A stretch of DNA of 49,534 nt from Nonomuraea sp. MG754425 (lineage in GTDB: Bacteria > Actinomycetota > Actinomycetes > Streptosporangiales > Streptosporangiaceae), in NCBI RefSeq assembly GCF_021699195.1, contig NZ_SSXE01000118.1, positions 1 to 49,534 on the forward strand, read 5' to 3'. Below the pieces are notes generated by a model, which was given only the letters and a program-made list of their open reading frames with translations, made no database searches and was not told where the DNA came from. Positions 43,414-49,534 of this stretch are shown piece after piece (the first letter of the stretch is position 1; the number at the start of each line of letters is the position of its first letter). The position numbers and the translations under genes are program-made.

Positions 43414-43857
43414 TCACGACAGGTAGGCGGCCAGGCGGTCGAAGAACTCGTTCCAGCCCGCCCTGGCCCCGTCGGCGTGCTCCTCGTCGGTGTTGACGCC
43501 GGACTGGTGGAAGCGCATCTCGGTCCTGCCGCCCAGGTCGGCGAAGCCGATCGTCACGACGGACGCCGGGCTGTCGCCGGGGGCGTCGGGGTCGCCGGTG
43601 GTGAACACCAGCCGCCCCGGCGCCGCCACCTCCCGATACGTCCCGTCCAGCGTCACCTCGAAGCCCTCCTCGCCCACCAGCGTGGCCCGCCAGACCCCGC
43701 CGGGCCAGGCGTCCAGCGTGATCCGGCCCACCGGCGTGGCCAGCGTCCGCGGCCCGAACCAGCGGGAGAAGCGCTCGGGCTCGGTCCACGCCGCCCACAC
43801 CCGCTCCCGGGGGGCGTCGAAGACGCGGGTGAGTACGTACTCGGCGGTCTGGGTCAT
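43414..43857 (-). CDS. SRPBCC (AHSA1-like) domain protein
   Basis: This 147-residue protein has the AHSA1/START-like fold signature: TRVFDAPRERVWAAWTEPERFSRWFGP near the N-terminus and GWNEFFDRLAAYL at the C-terminus. These proteins bind hydrophobic ligands; in actinomycetes they often pair with ArsR regulators, but none is present here. ATG 43857 has GGAGG 5 nt upstream. It is divergent from the amidohydrolase gene. Confidence 0.92.
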   Translation of the reverse strand: MTQTAEYVLTRVFDAPRERVWAAWTEPERFSRWFGPRTLATPVGRITLDAWPGGVWRATLVGEEGFEVTLDGTYREVAAPGRLVFTTGDPDAPGDSPASVVTIGFADLGGRTEMRFHQSGVNTDEEHADGARAGWNEFFDRLAAYLS

Positions 43858-43954
43858 TGGTCCTCCCTGCGGGGCCGCTGCGATGACTCCACGGTGGCCC
43901 CGCGGGCTTACGATCCCCTTCTCGCGGCCTTTAGACGGTGGCACGCTTGGACAT

Positions 43955-45169
43955 ATGAGGATCATCCGCGCCGCGCAGGTGCTCACGGGTCGTCCGGGAG
44001 AAGTGATCGTGGACGGAGAGGTCCTCATCGACGAGGGCCTGATCGTCTCCGTCGGGCCGCGCGGGAGCGCGGGGGAGGCGGACGACGTCCTCGACCTGCC
44101 CGGCCACACGGTGCTGCCCGGTCTGATCGACGCGCACGTGCACCTCGGCTTCGACGACAAGGTCGACCCGGTCACCCGGCGCAGCCCCGAGAGCGACCAC
44201 CACCTGCTGCTGCGGATGGCCGAGAACGCCCGCAAGCTCGTCTCCGCCGGTGTCACCACCGCCCGCGACCTGGGCGGGCGCGGCTTCCTCGACCTGGTGC
44301 TGCGCGACGCCGTCGAGGAGGGCCTGACCGTCGGCCCGCACATCGTGGCCGCCACCCGGCCGATCACCATCACCGGCGGCCACTGCTGGTACATGGGCGG
44401 CGAGGCCGACGACGAACCCGCCATCCGCCGCGTCGCCAGGGAGAACCTGCGCGCGGGCGCCGACTGCCTCAAGGTGATGGCCTCCGGCGGGCTGATGACG
44501 CCGGGCGCGCCGCCGAGCTGGGTGCCCCAGTACAACGCCGCGCAGCTCCGCGTGGTCGTCGAGGAGGCCGCCACGCGCGGCAAGGGCGTCGCGGCGCACG
44601 CCCACGCGCACGCCTCGATCCGCGACGCCGTCGAGGCCGGGGTCACCACCGTCGAGCACTGCTCGTTCTTCACCTCGGCGGGCCACCGCTACGACGCCGA
44701 GCTGGCCGACCTGGTCGCGGCCAGCGGCACGTACGTGTGCCCCACCGTGCACGGCGCGACGGAGCGCATCCGCGAGGTGCACGGTGAGGCCATGCTCGAC
44801 GCGTGGCTCGCCGGGGTCGCCGCGATGCGGGACGCCGGGATCAAGGTGATCGCGGGCACCGACGCCGGGTTCGCGGTGGGCGGCATCCCGAACGCGACCG
44901 ACGGCTACGTCGGGGGCCTGGAGACGTTCGTGTCGGTGGGCTACCGCAACGCCGAGGTCATCGAGCTGGCCACCGTGCTGGCCGCCGACGCCTGCGGGGT
45001 CGGCGCGGTGGCGGGCAGCCTCGACCCCGGCAAGCGGGCCGACCTCGTCGCGGTCGCGGGTGACCCGCTCGCACGCATCTCCGACCTGCGCGACCCCGCG
45101 CTCGTCCTGGTCTCGGGACGGTCGGTCGGGCAGGCGGACGTGGACACCGTGACGCCGTCCGTGGGCTGA
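43955..45169 (+). CDS. Amidohydrolase (imidazolonepropionase/prolidase-like)
   Basis: This 404-residue metal-dependent hydrolase has the metal-binding HVH (about residues 61-63, in LIDAHVHLG), a KVMASGG lysine loop, HAHAHAS and VEHC histidines, and the AGTDAGFA aspartate. The order is that of the imidazolonepropionase-like/organophosphate acid anhydrase branch. Substrate is unknown; many homologues act as prolidases. ATG 43955 is the first sensible start, no strong ribosome-binding site is seen. Confidence 0.92.
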   Translation: MRIIRAAQVLTGRPGEVIVDGEVLIDEGLIVSVGPRGSAGEADDVLDLPGHTVLPGLIDAHVHLGFDDKVDPVTRRSPESDHHLLLRMAENARKLVSAGVTTARDLGGRGFLDLVLRDAVEEGLTVGPHIVAATRPITITGGHCWYMGGEADDEPAIRRVARENLRAGADCLKVMASGGLMTPGAPPSWVPQYNAAQLRVVVEEAATRGKGVAAHAHAHASIRDAVEAGVTTVEHCSFFTSAGHRYDAELADLVAASGTYVCPTVHGATERIREVHGEAMLDAWLAGVAAMRDAGIKVIAGTDAGFAVGGIPNATDGYVGGLETFVSVGYRNAEVIELATVLAADACGVGAVAGSLDPGKRADLVAVAGDPLARISDLRDPALVLVSGRSVGQADVDTVTPSVG

Positions 45170-45248
45170 CCGTTCCCGGCCGGAAACCCCGGCTCGCCCG
45201 CCGCCGCACCTGACCGCCACGGCGTCCCACTCCCGCTAGGCTGCCGCA

Positions 45249-45938
45249 ATGGATCTGAAAGAGCAGGTACGCGAGCTGCGCCTGCAGGGCAAGTCGCCCA
45301 AGGAGATCGCCCGCGCGCTCAAGGTCTCGCCGTCGGTCGTGGCGCCGCTCGTCCGCGCGATCGGCGCCGAGACCGCCGAGAGCACCGGCACGGGCGAGGC
45401 CGAGGTGGCCGGATGCTGGATCAACGTCGGCTGGAGCGAGGGGCTCGGCCTCGACCCGGCGCGCGGCTGGACCGACCAGGCCCCCGCCTCCGGCGTCGGC
45501 GGCATGGTGTGCGTGCTCGTCGCCCGGCGGCACACCTGGGACCGGCTGTCCGTCTGCGGCTACCTGGCCGACGTCTACTGCCTCGGCGTCAAGGGCGTCA
45601 TCGGCCCCGACGTGCTCGACGACCGTGACCTGGTGCGTTTCCGCGAGTACTTCTTCGGCGAGTACCCCGGCTGGCAGGAGGCGCCGATCGAGCTGGCCAG
45701 GCACCTGGTGTTCGGGTCGGTGGACCACGCCAGGAAGCTCGGCTTCGAGCCGCACGACCTCTTCGCGCTCGGCACCGACCTGCTCGGCAAGTGGGAGGAC
45801 GAGTCGGCCATCACCTTCGGCCGCGACGGCAAGCCGTTCTACGCGGAGGGGCCCGAGGACGACCCCGCCAGGGTGCTGCGCACGCTGCGGCGCACCCTGT
45901 CCGACGACGAGTTCGGGTACGCCACCTCAGACCGGTGA
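45249..45938 (+). CDS. Hypothetical protein with N-terminal helix-turn-helix
   Basis: This 229-residue protein has an N-terminal resolvase-like HTH (residues about 1-35; LRLQGKSPKEIARALKVSPSVV). The remaining domain has GYLADVYCLGVKGV and FGEYPGWQEAP motifs that recur in uncharacterised actinobacterial and SEC-C-associated proteins; I do not recognise a characterised family. ATG 45249 has TAGGCT 6 nt upstream, leaderless. A transcriptional role is possible but the large C-terminal domain suggests otherwise. Confidence 0.82.
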   Translation: MDLKEQVRELRLQGKSPKEIARALKVSPSVVAPLVRAIGAETAESTGTGEAEVAGCWINVGWSEGLGLDPARGWTDQAPASGVGGMVCVLVARRHTWDRLSVCGYLADVYCLGVKGVIGPDVLDDRDLVRFREYFFGEYPGWQEAPIELARHLVFGSVDHARKLGFEPHDLFALGTDLLGKWEDESAITFGRDGKPFYAEGPEDDPARVLRTLRRTLSDDEFGYATSDR

Positions 45939-46064
45939 CCAGCGACGTCAGGCCGCGGCGGCCGCAGGCGAGCCCGGTGCCCGGGTGGACCTCCGGCCCG
46001 CCGGGGCAGGCGAAAAGGGACGGTTACCGCGTACGCTCACTTCACTTCCGACCTTGGAGTGAGC

Positions 46065-46877
46065 ATGGCAGAGGCGCGCGAGCACACCTTCACCGGCACG
46101 AAGGGCCGCATCACGGCCCGCGAATGGCCCCGTGAACGGCCCCGGTACGTCGCGATCCTGGTCCACGGGTACGGCGAGCACATCGGCCGTTACGCGTACG
46201 TGGCCGACCGGCTCGTCCGCCACGGAGCCGCCGTCTACGGCCTCGACCACATGGGGCACGGCAGGTCCGAGGGCGACCGGGTCCTCGTCGAGGACTTCGA
46301 GGACGTGGTCACCGACGTGCACACCGTCGAGGAGCACGCCAGGGCCGCGCACCCGGGGACGCCCGTCGTGCTGATCGGCCACTCGATGGGCGGCATGATC
46401 GCGGCCCGCTACGCCCAGCGGTACGCCTCCGGCCTGACCGCGCTGGTCCTGTCCGGGCCGGTGATCGGGGAGTGGGAGGTGGTGCCCGCATTGCTGGCCT
46501 ACGAGGAGCCGCCGGACGTCCCGATCGACCCGGCCACGCTCTCCCGCGACCCGTCGATCGGCGCCGCGTACGCCGCCGACCCGCTCGTGTGGCACGGCCC
46601 GTTCAAGCGTCCGACGCTGGAGGCGTTCGCGGCGACGCTGGACACGATCGCCGAGGGCGGCACGTTCGGCTCGCTGCCCACGCTGTGGGTGCACGGGGAC
46701 GACGACCGCCTCGTGCCGCTGCCCGGCAGCCGCGCCGGCGTCGAGGCCGTCAAGGGCGACGACCTGACGGAGCGGATCTACCCGGGGGCCAGGCACGAGG
46801 TGTTCAACGAGACCAACAAGGACGAGGTGCTCGACGACGTCACGTCCTTCGTCGACCGCCGGTTGCCCGGCGCGTGA
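46065..46877 (+). CDS. Alpha/beta hydrolase, lysophospholipase/monoacylglycerol lipase-like
   Basis: This 270-residue serine hydrolase has an HGYGEH oxyanion loop (34-39), DHMGHGRSEG, nucleophile Ser107 in GHSMGG, acid Asp in HGDDDRLV and catalytic His in ARHEVFNE, the pattern of the Hydrolase_4 (monoacylglycerol lipase) family. No signal peptide, so cytoplasmic. ATG 46065 has GGAG 5 nt upstream. Confidence 0.93.
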   Translation: MAEAREHTFTGTKGRITAREWPRERPRYVAILVHGYGEHIGRYAYVADRLVRHGAAVYGLDHMGHGRSEGDRVLVEDFEDVVTDVHTVEEHARAAHPGTPVVLIGHSMGGMIAARYAQRYASGLTALVLSGPVIGEWEVVPALLAYEEPPDVPIDPATLSRDPSIGAAYAADPLVWHGPFKRPTLEAFAATLDTIAEGGTFGSLPTLWVHGDDDRLVPLPGSRAGVEAVKGDDLTERIYPGARHEVFNETNKDEVLDDVTSFVDRRLPGA

Positions 46878-46887
46878 GCCACCGGCG

Positions 46888-47442
46888 TCACGCGCCGAAG
46901 AAGCCGGGCAACGCCCGCACGATCGTGTCCACGGTCTCCTCGGGCGTCCGGCCGGTGCCGTCCACGGCGAGGTAGCGGTAGCCGTCCTGGTCGGCGGCGA
47001 GCGTCGTGTCCACGACGTCCACCCGGTCCACCCGGTCACGCCACTCCTGCGTGGTGCGCTTGGCCCGGGTGAGCCGGCGCCGCCGCCGCTCCTCGGGCCG
47101 GACCAGCAACTGGACCACGTACACCTCGTCCGCCTCGGGCACGAGGTCGCGGAAGCGCAGGTAGTCGTCGCGGGAGCCGAAGAAGCTGCCCGCGATCACG
47201 TTCCGGTAGCCCGCGGCCCAGTAGTTGCGGGCCAGGACCGCCACGTTGGCGCGCAGCAGGTGCCAGAACGCGTCGTCGTACGCGCAGGGGTTGACCTGGC
47301 CGAGGTCCTCGGCGTCGATCCGGGCGCCGAGGGACGTGCGGGGGAGCAGCGCGCGGATGATCGTGCTCTTGCCCGCGCCCTCCTGCCCCAGGATCAGGAG
47401 CAGCCGGCGGGGCGCGGACGGGGTCTGTTCGTGAGCGGTCAC
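46888..47442 (-). CDS. P-loop NTPase, zeta-toxin/polynucleotide kinase-like
   Basis: This 184-residue protein begins with a P-loop GQEGAGKST (20-28), followed by an IDAEDLGQVNP segment and an Arg-rich lid (RPEERRRRRLTRAKR), consistent with small kinases of the zeta-toxin/AAA_33 type. No epsilon-like antitoxin gene is adjacent, so a toxin role is not supported. GTG 47442 is the best start, 70 nt after the upstream CocE-like gene. Substrate is unknown. Confidence 0.8.
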   Translation of the reverse strand: MTAHEQTPSAPRRLLLILGQEGAGKSTIIRALLPRTSLGARIDAEDLGQVNPCAYDDAFWHLLRANVAVLARNYWAAGYRNVIAGSFFGSRDDYLRFRDLVPEADEVYVVQLLVRPEERRRRRLTRAKRTTQEWRDRVDRVDVVDTTLAADQDGYRYLAVDGTGRTPEETVDTIVRALPGFFGA

Positions 47443-47512
47443 GACCGTGCAGTCTCCCAGAAGGACCCTGGCCTTTCCGGGCCGCCCCCGGTAACCGCCT
47501 TGCCCCGACGCC

Positions 47513-49159
47513 TCAGGCTTTCCGCCCCTGCCGTCCGCCGAAGACCGGCAGCGTGATCGACGACGGATGCCCGGCGTCACGGAAGATCTCGAACCGCGTC
47601 GGCCGGGTCCGCACCGCCCGCTCCACCGGCTCGCCGGTCCCGTGGTTGCGGGCGAAGCGCGGGAACGCCCCGCCGGACACCTGCACCCGCAGCCGGTGCC
47701 CGCGCCGGAACCGGTACCCGGTCGGATGCAGCTCCACCTCGGCCCTGACCACGCCCTCGCTCCCCGCGGGCAGCCGCAGGACGCCGTCCGTGACGTTGCG
47801 GGACACCCCGGCCGCGTCCACGTCGCACAGCCGGACGAAGACGTCGGCGTGGCCCGTGTCGGTCCGCACGTACACGGTCGCCGAGACGGGCCCGATCAGG
47901 TCGAGATCGCGGCGGAGCGGCCCGCCGGTGTACACGACCACGTCCGGGCGGGCCTCGACGTCGCGGTTGTCACGCTGCTTCGACAACCGCGGGTCCAGGA
48001 GCGGCCCGCCCACCGACCGGGCCGGACGCGCCGGGTCGTAGCTGAACACGTCAGGCGGGACGTCCTCCCCAGGCGCCTCCCACCCCAGCCTCCGGTACGG
48101 CAGCAGGTGCAGCGGCGTCGGCGCGGACTGCGGCGGCGGCCACCGGTCGAAGTCCAGCCAGCGCTCCGCCCGCTGCAGGTAGAGCCGGACCGGTGAGCGC
48201 TGGAGCTGGGCGGTGTCACCGAGCAGGTGCCCCGACAGCCACGACACCTCCTCCGCCAGCAGCGCCCGCAGCGCGCCGAGGTCGTGCCCCCACGGGCCGA
48301 TCACGATCCGGCCCGGCCGTCCGGCCTCGCGCGCCGCGACGTAGTCACGAAGCTGCGCGGGCAGGAACAGGTCCCACCAGCCGGTGACCATGCTGGTCGG
48401 CGTGGTCATCTTGACCGCGGCGGCGCTGTGGTCGACGTCCGTCCAGAACGGGTCGTCCGCCGCGGCGTGCGCGGCGGCCTCCCGCAGGAACGGCACCCGC
48501 TTCCCGATCGCGGCCAGGTCGGACGTGCCGACCGGCACGTGCGCCATGGCCCGCCGCACCCGGCCCGCCTGGCGCGGATCGGGCAGCAGCCCGCCCAGCG
48601 GCGTCTCCTCCTGGGTGCCGATCAGCGCGGCCCAGGTCAGCAGGTTGTGCAGGGCGAACACCCCGCCCGGATAGAACGTCGTCCTGAACTCGCTGGCCGT
48701 CACGCCCAGGCACATCGCCTCCAGCGGCGGATCGAGGTAGGGCCCGAGCGCCCACTGCGTGAACCCGAGATAGCTCGCCCCCGCCGTCGCCAGCCGCCCG
48801 TCGCACCACGGCTGCTCCCGCAGCCAGGCCGCCGTGGCCAGGCCGTCGTCCTTCTCCTGGTGGAAGGCGGCGAACCGGCCGCCCGAGCCGAACGTGCCCC
48901 GCGCGTTCTGCACCACGACCTGCATGCCCCGCCGCGCCAGCACCCGGGCCGTCACCCTCGCGTCGGGCCGGTGCTTCCCGTAAGGGGTGCGCATCAGCAC
49001 CACGGGCAGCGGCCCCGCCCCGCGCGGCCGGTAGCGGTCGGCACGCAGCACGACCCCGTCGGGCATCGGCACCCCCAGGTCGTGGGCGATCCCGATGTCG
49101 GGGGTGGTCGCCTCGGGCAGGCCGAGAAGCCGATCGATCAGTCTGCTGAGCATCCTCAC
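47513..49159 (-). CDS. CocE/NonD family hydrolase (X-Pro dipeptidyl-peptidase-like)
   Basis: This 548-residue serine hydrolase has an N-terminal alpha/beta domain with nucleophile Ser129 in GASYLG, RTPYGK and QNARGTFGSGG, the aspartate/histidine segment GPWGHD, and a C-terminal jelly-roll domain (LRVQVSGGAFPRFARN). These enzymes hydrolyse esters or acyl bonds. GTG 49159 has AAGGA 6 nt upstream; the in-frame ATG 49153 is spaced less well. No signal peptide is apparent. Confidence 0.93.
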   Translation of the reverse strand: MRMLSRLIDRLLGLPEATTPDIGIAHDLGVPMPDGVVLRADRYRPRGAGPLPVVLMRTPYGKHRPDARVTARVLARRGMQVVVQNARGTFGSGGRFAAFHQEKDDGLATAAWLREQPWCDGRLATAGASYLGFTQWALGPYLDPPLEAMCLGVTASEFRTTFYPGGVFALHNLLTWAALIGTQEETPLGGLLPDPRQAGRVRRAMAHVPVGTSDLAAIGKRVPFLREAAAHAAADDPFWTDVDHSAAAVKMTTPTSMVTGWWDLFLPAQLRDYVAAREAGRPGRIVIGPWGHDLGALRALLAEEVSWLSGHLLGDTAQLQRSPVRLYLQRAERWLDFDRWPPPQSAPTPLHLLPYRRLGWEAPGEDVPPDVFSYDPARPARSVGGPLLDPRLSKQRDNRDVEARPDVVVYTGGPLRRDLDLIGPVSATVYVRTDTGHADVFVRLCDVDAAGVSRNVTDGVLRLPAGSEGVVRAEVELHPTGYRFRRGHRLRVQVSGGAFPRFARNHGTGEPVERAVRTRPTRFEIFRDAGHPSSITLPVFGGRQGRKA

Positions 49160-49299
49160 GGCAGATCCTTTCGCTCCCGCCAGCGTACGGCCCTCTTTTG
49201 CGGACGATCATGCACATACCCGACCTGCTCGGCCATGCGGCGTCCGCGAGGCGATGATTTTTTCCGCCCGCCCGGGTCTGCTTTCACGAGGAGGCGACC

Positions 49300-49515
49300 A
49301 TGAGCGACCAGGAACGGGCATTGGCGGCAGGTGTGGCGCTGCTGGAACGGGCGATCGACTACGCGCTCGGCAGCCTGCGCATCGTCACGCCCGCCACACT
49401 CTGCCGGCCGACGCCGTGCGCGGGGTGGAACCTCGGGCAACTGCTCGACCATCTCGACGACTCACTCCGCACCCTGAACGAGGCCACCACCGGCCACATC
49501 CCACCACCCCACACT
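49300..49515 (+). CDS. Partial DinB-superfamily protein (TIGR03086-like), cut by contig end
   Basis: Only the first 72 codons are present. ATG 49300 has GAGGAGG 5 nt upstream. The translation has LCRPTPCAGWNLGQLLDHL, the PTPC-x-W-x-LxxH pattern of the mycothiol-dependent maleylpyruvate isomerase/TIGR03086 family, whose members are usually about 190-200 residues. The frame runs into adapter sequence from 49516, so the end seen is not biological. Confidence 0.82.
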
Positions 49516-49534
49516 CTGTCTCTTATACACATCT
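49516..49534 (+). other. Untrimmed Nextera/Tn5 mosaic-end adapter
   Basis: The last 19 bases, CTGTCTCTTATACACATCT, are identical to the Tn5 mosaic end used in transposase-based sequencing libraries. This is library sequence, not genome. Confidence 0.97.

Noticed and set aside
40354..44787. Uninterrupted 1,477-codon open frame
   Set aside because: Low-complexity Arg/Ala/Gly translation in a shifted frame over the AfsR-like and amidohydrolase genes; an artefact of high GC.
46888..47442. Zeta-type toxin of a toxin-antitoxin pair
   Set aside because: The P-loop fits many small kinases and no antitoxin-sized gene is adjacent.

Overview
The window is 49.5 kb of high-GC actinobacterial DNA. GTG starts are frequent, ATGA/GTGA-type gene overlaps are common, and the regulator types (AfsR/BTAD-NB-ARC, XRE-DUF5753, DUF6879, LacI-controlled sugar ABC operons) point to a Streptosporangiaceae/Nonomuraea-like actinomycete; the family-level guess is inference. 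It is the end of a draft contig: the last 19 bases (49516-49534) match the Tn5/Nextera mosaic-end adapter, and the first 77 bases form a perfect 34-bp inverted repeat that may also be artefactual. No tRNA, rRNA, CRISPR array, insertion sequence or integrase was recognised, and no gene-free stretch exceeds 300 bases.

Layout. (1) 65-6769, minus strand: a five-gene operon with a family-5 (peptide/nickel-type) ABC importer, including a fused permease-ATPase, and a terminal acyl-CoA dehydrogenase. A TetR regulator (6875-7543) is divergent across a perfect 30-bp palindrome. Six 19-bp tandem repeats follow (7532-7645). (2) 7674-19382: a LacI-controlled carbohydrate/acid-sugar island. The minus operon holds an NAD-dependent epimerase/dehydrogenase, a KDG-dehydratase-type aldolase-fold enzyme, an enolase-superfamily dehydratase and a Gfo/Idh/MocA-DUF6807 fusion. 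The plus side holds lacI, two permeases, a binding lipoprotein, a second Gfo/Idh/MocA oxidoreductase and an alpha/beta hydrolase. Six LacI-type boxes lie in the two intergenic regions around lacI. (3) 19437-25479, minus: a six-gene ABC transporter with the order and motif signatures of the rhizobial-type glycerol importer (glpSTPQ, DUF2160 membrane protein, glpV). (4) 25667-28145: a short-chain dehydrogenase and a secreted DUF4434-like protein. (5) 28167-36978: two paralogous copies of an XRE-DUF5753 / DUF6879 / small basic-tryptophan-rich protein cassette. They bracket a second sugar ABC transporter and its LacI regulator (30533-34792). In copy 1 the DUF6879 protein is fused to a small N-terminal domain and the genes are divergent; in copy 2 the small domain is a separate gene and all four genes are co-directional. 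This duplicated cassette is the best candidate in the window for an undescribed system. (6) 37002-49515: an anchored hypothetical protein, a receptor-type Ser/Thr kinase, a MazG-like pyrophosphohydrolase, a large AfsR-like ATPase regulator, an AHSA1-type SRPBCC protein, an amidohydrolase, an HTH protein, a lysophospholipase-like hydrolase, a P-loop kinase-like protein, a CocE/NonD hydrolase and a truncated DinB-superfamily gene.

How the genes work together. Four solute importers, each with its own regulator or enzymes, dominate the window, as expected for a saprophytic actinomycete. In region 2, import, deacylation or deglycosylation, oxidation, dehydration and KDG-type dehydration could form one route from an imported uronic or acid-sugar conjugate to 2-oxoglutarate semialdehyde; this is inferred from families only. 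Many genes start 6-9 nt after a TANNNT hexamer without a Shine-Dalgarno, suggesting leaderless transcripts are common here.
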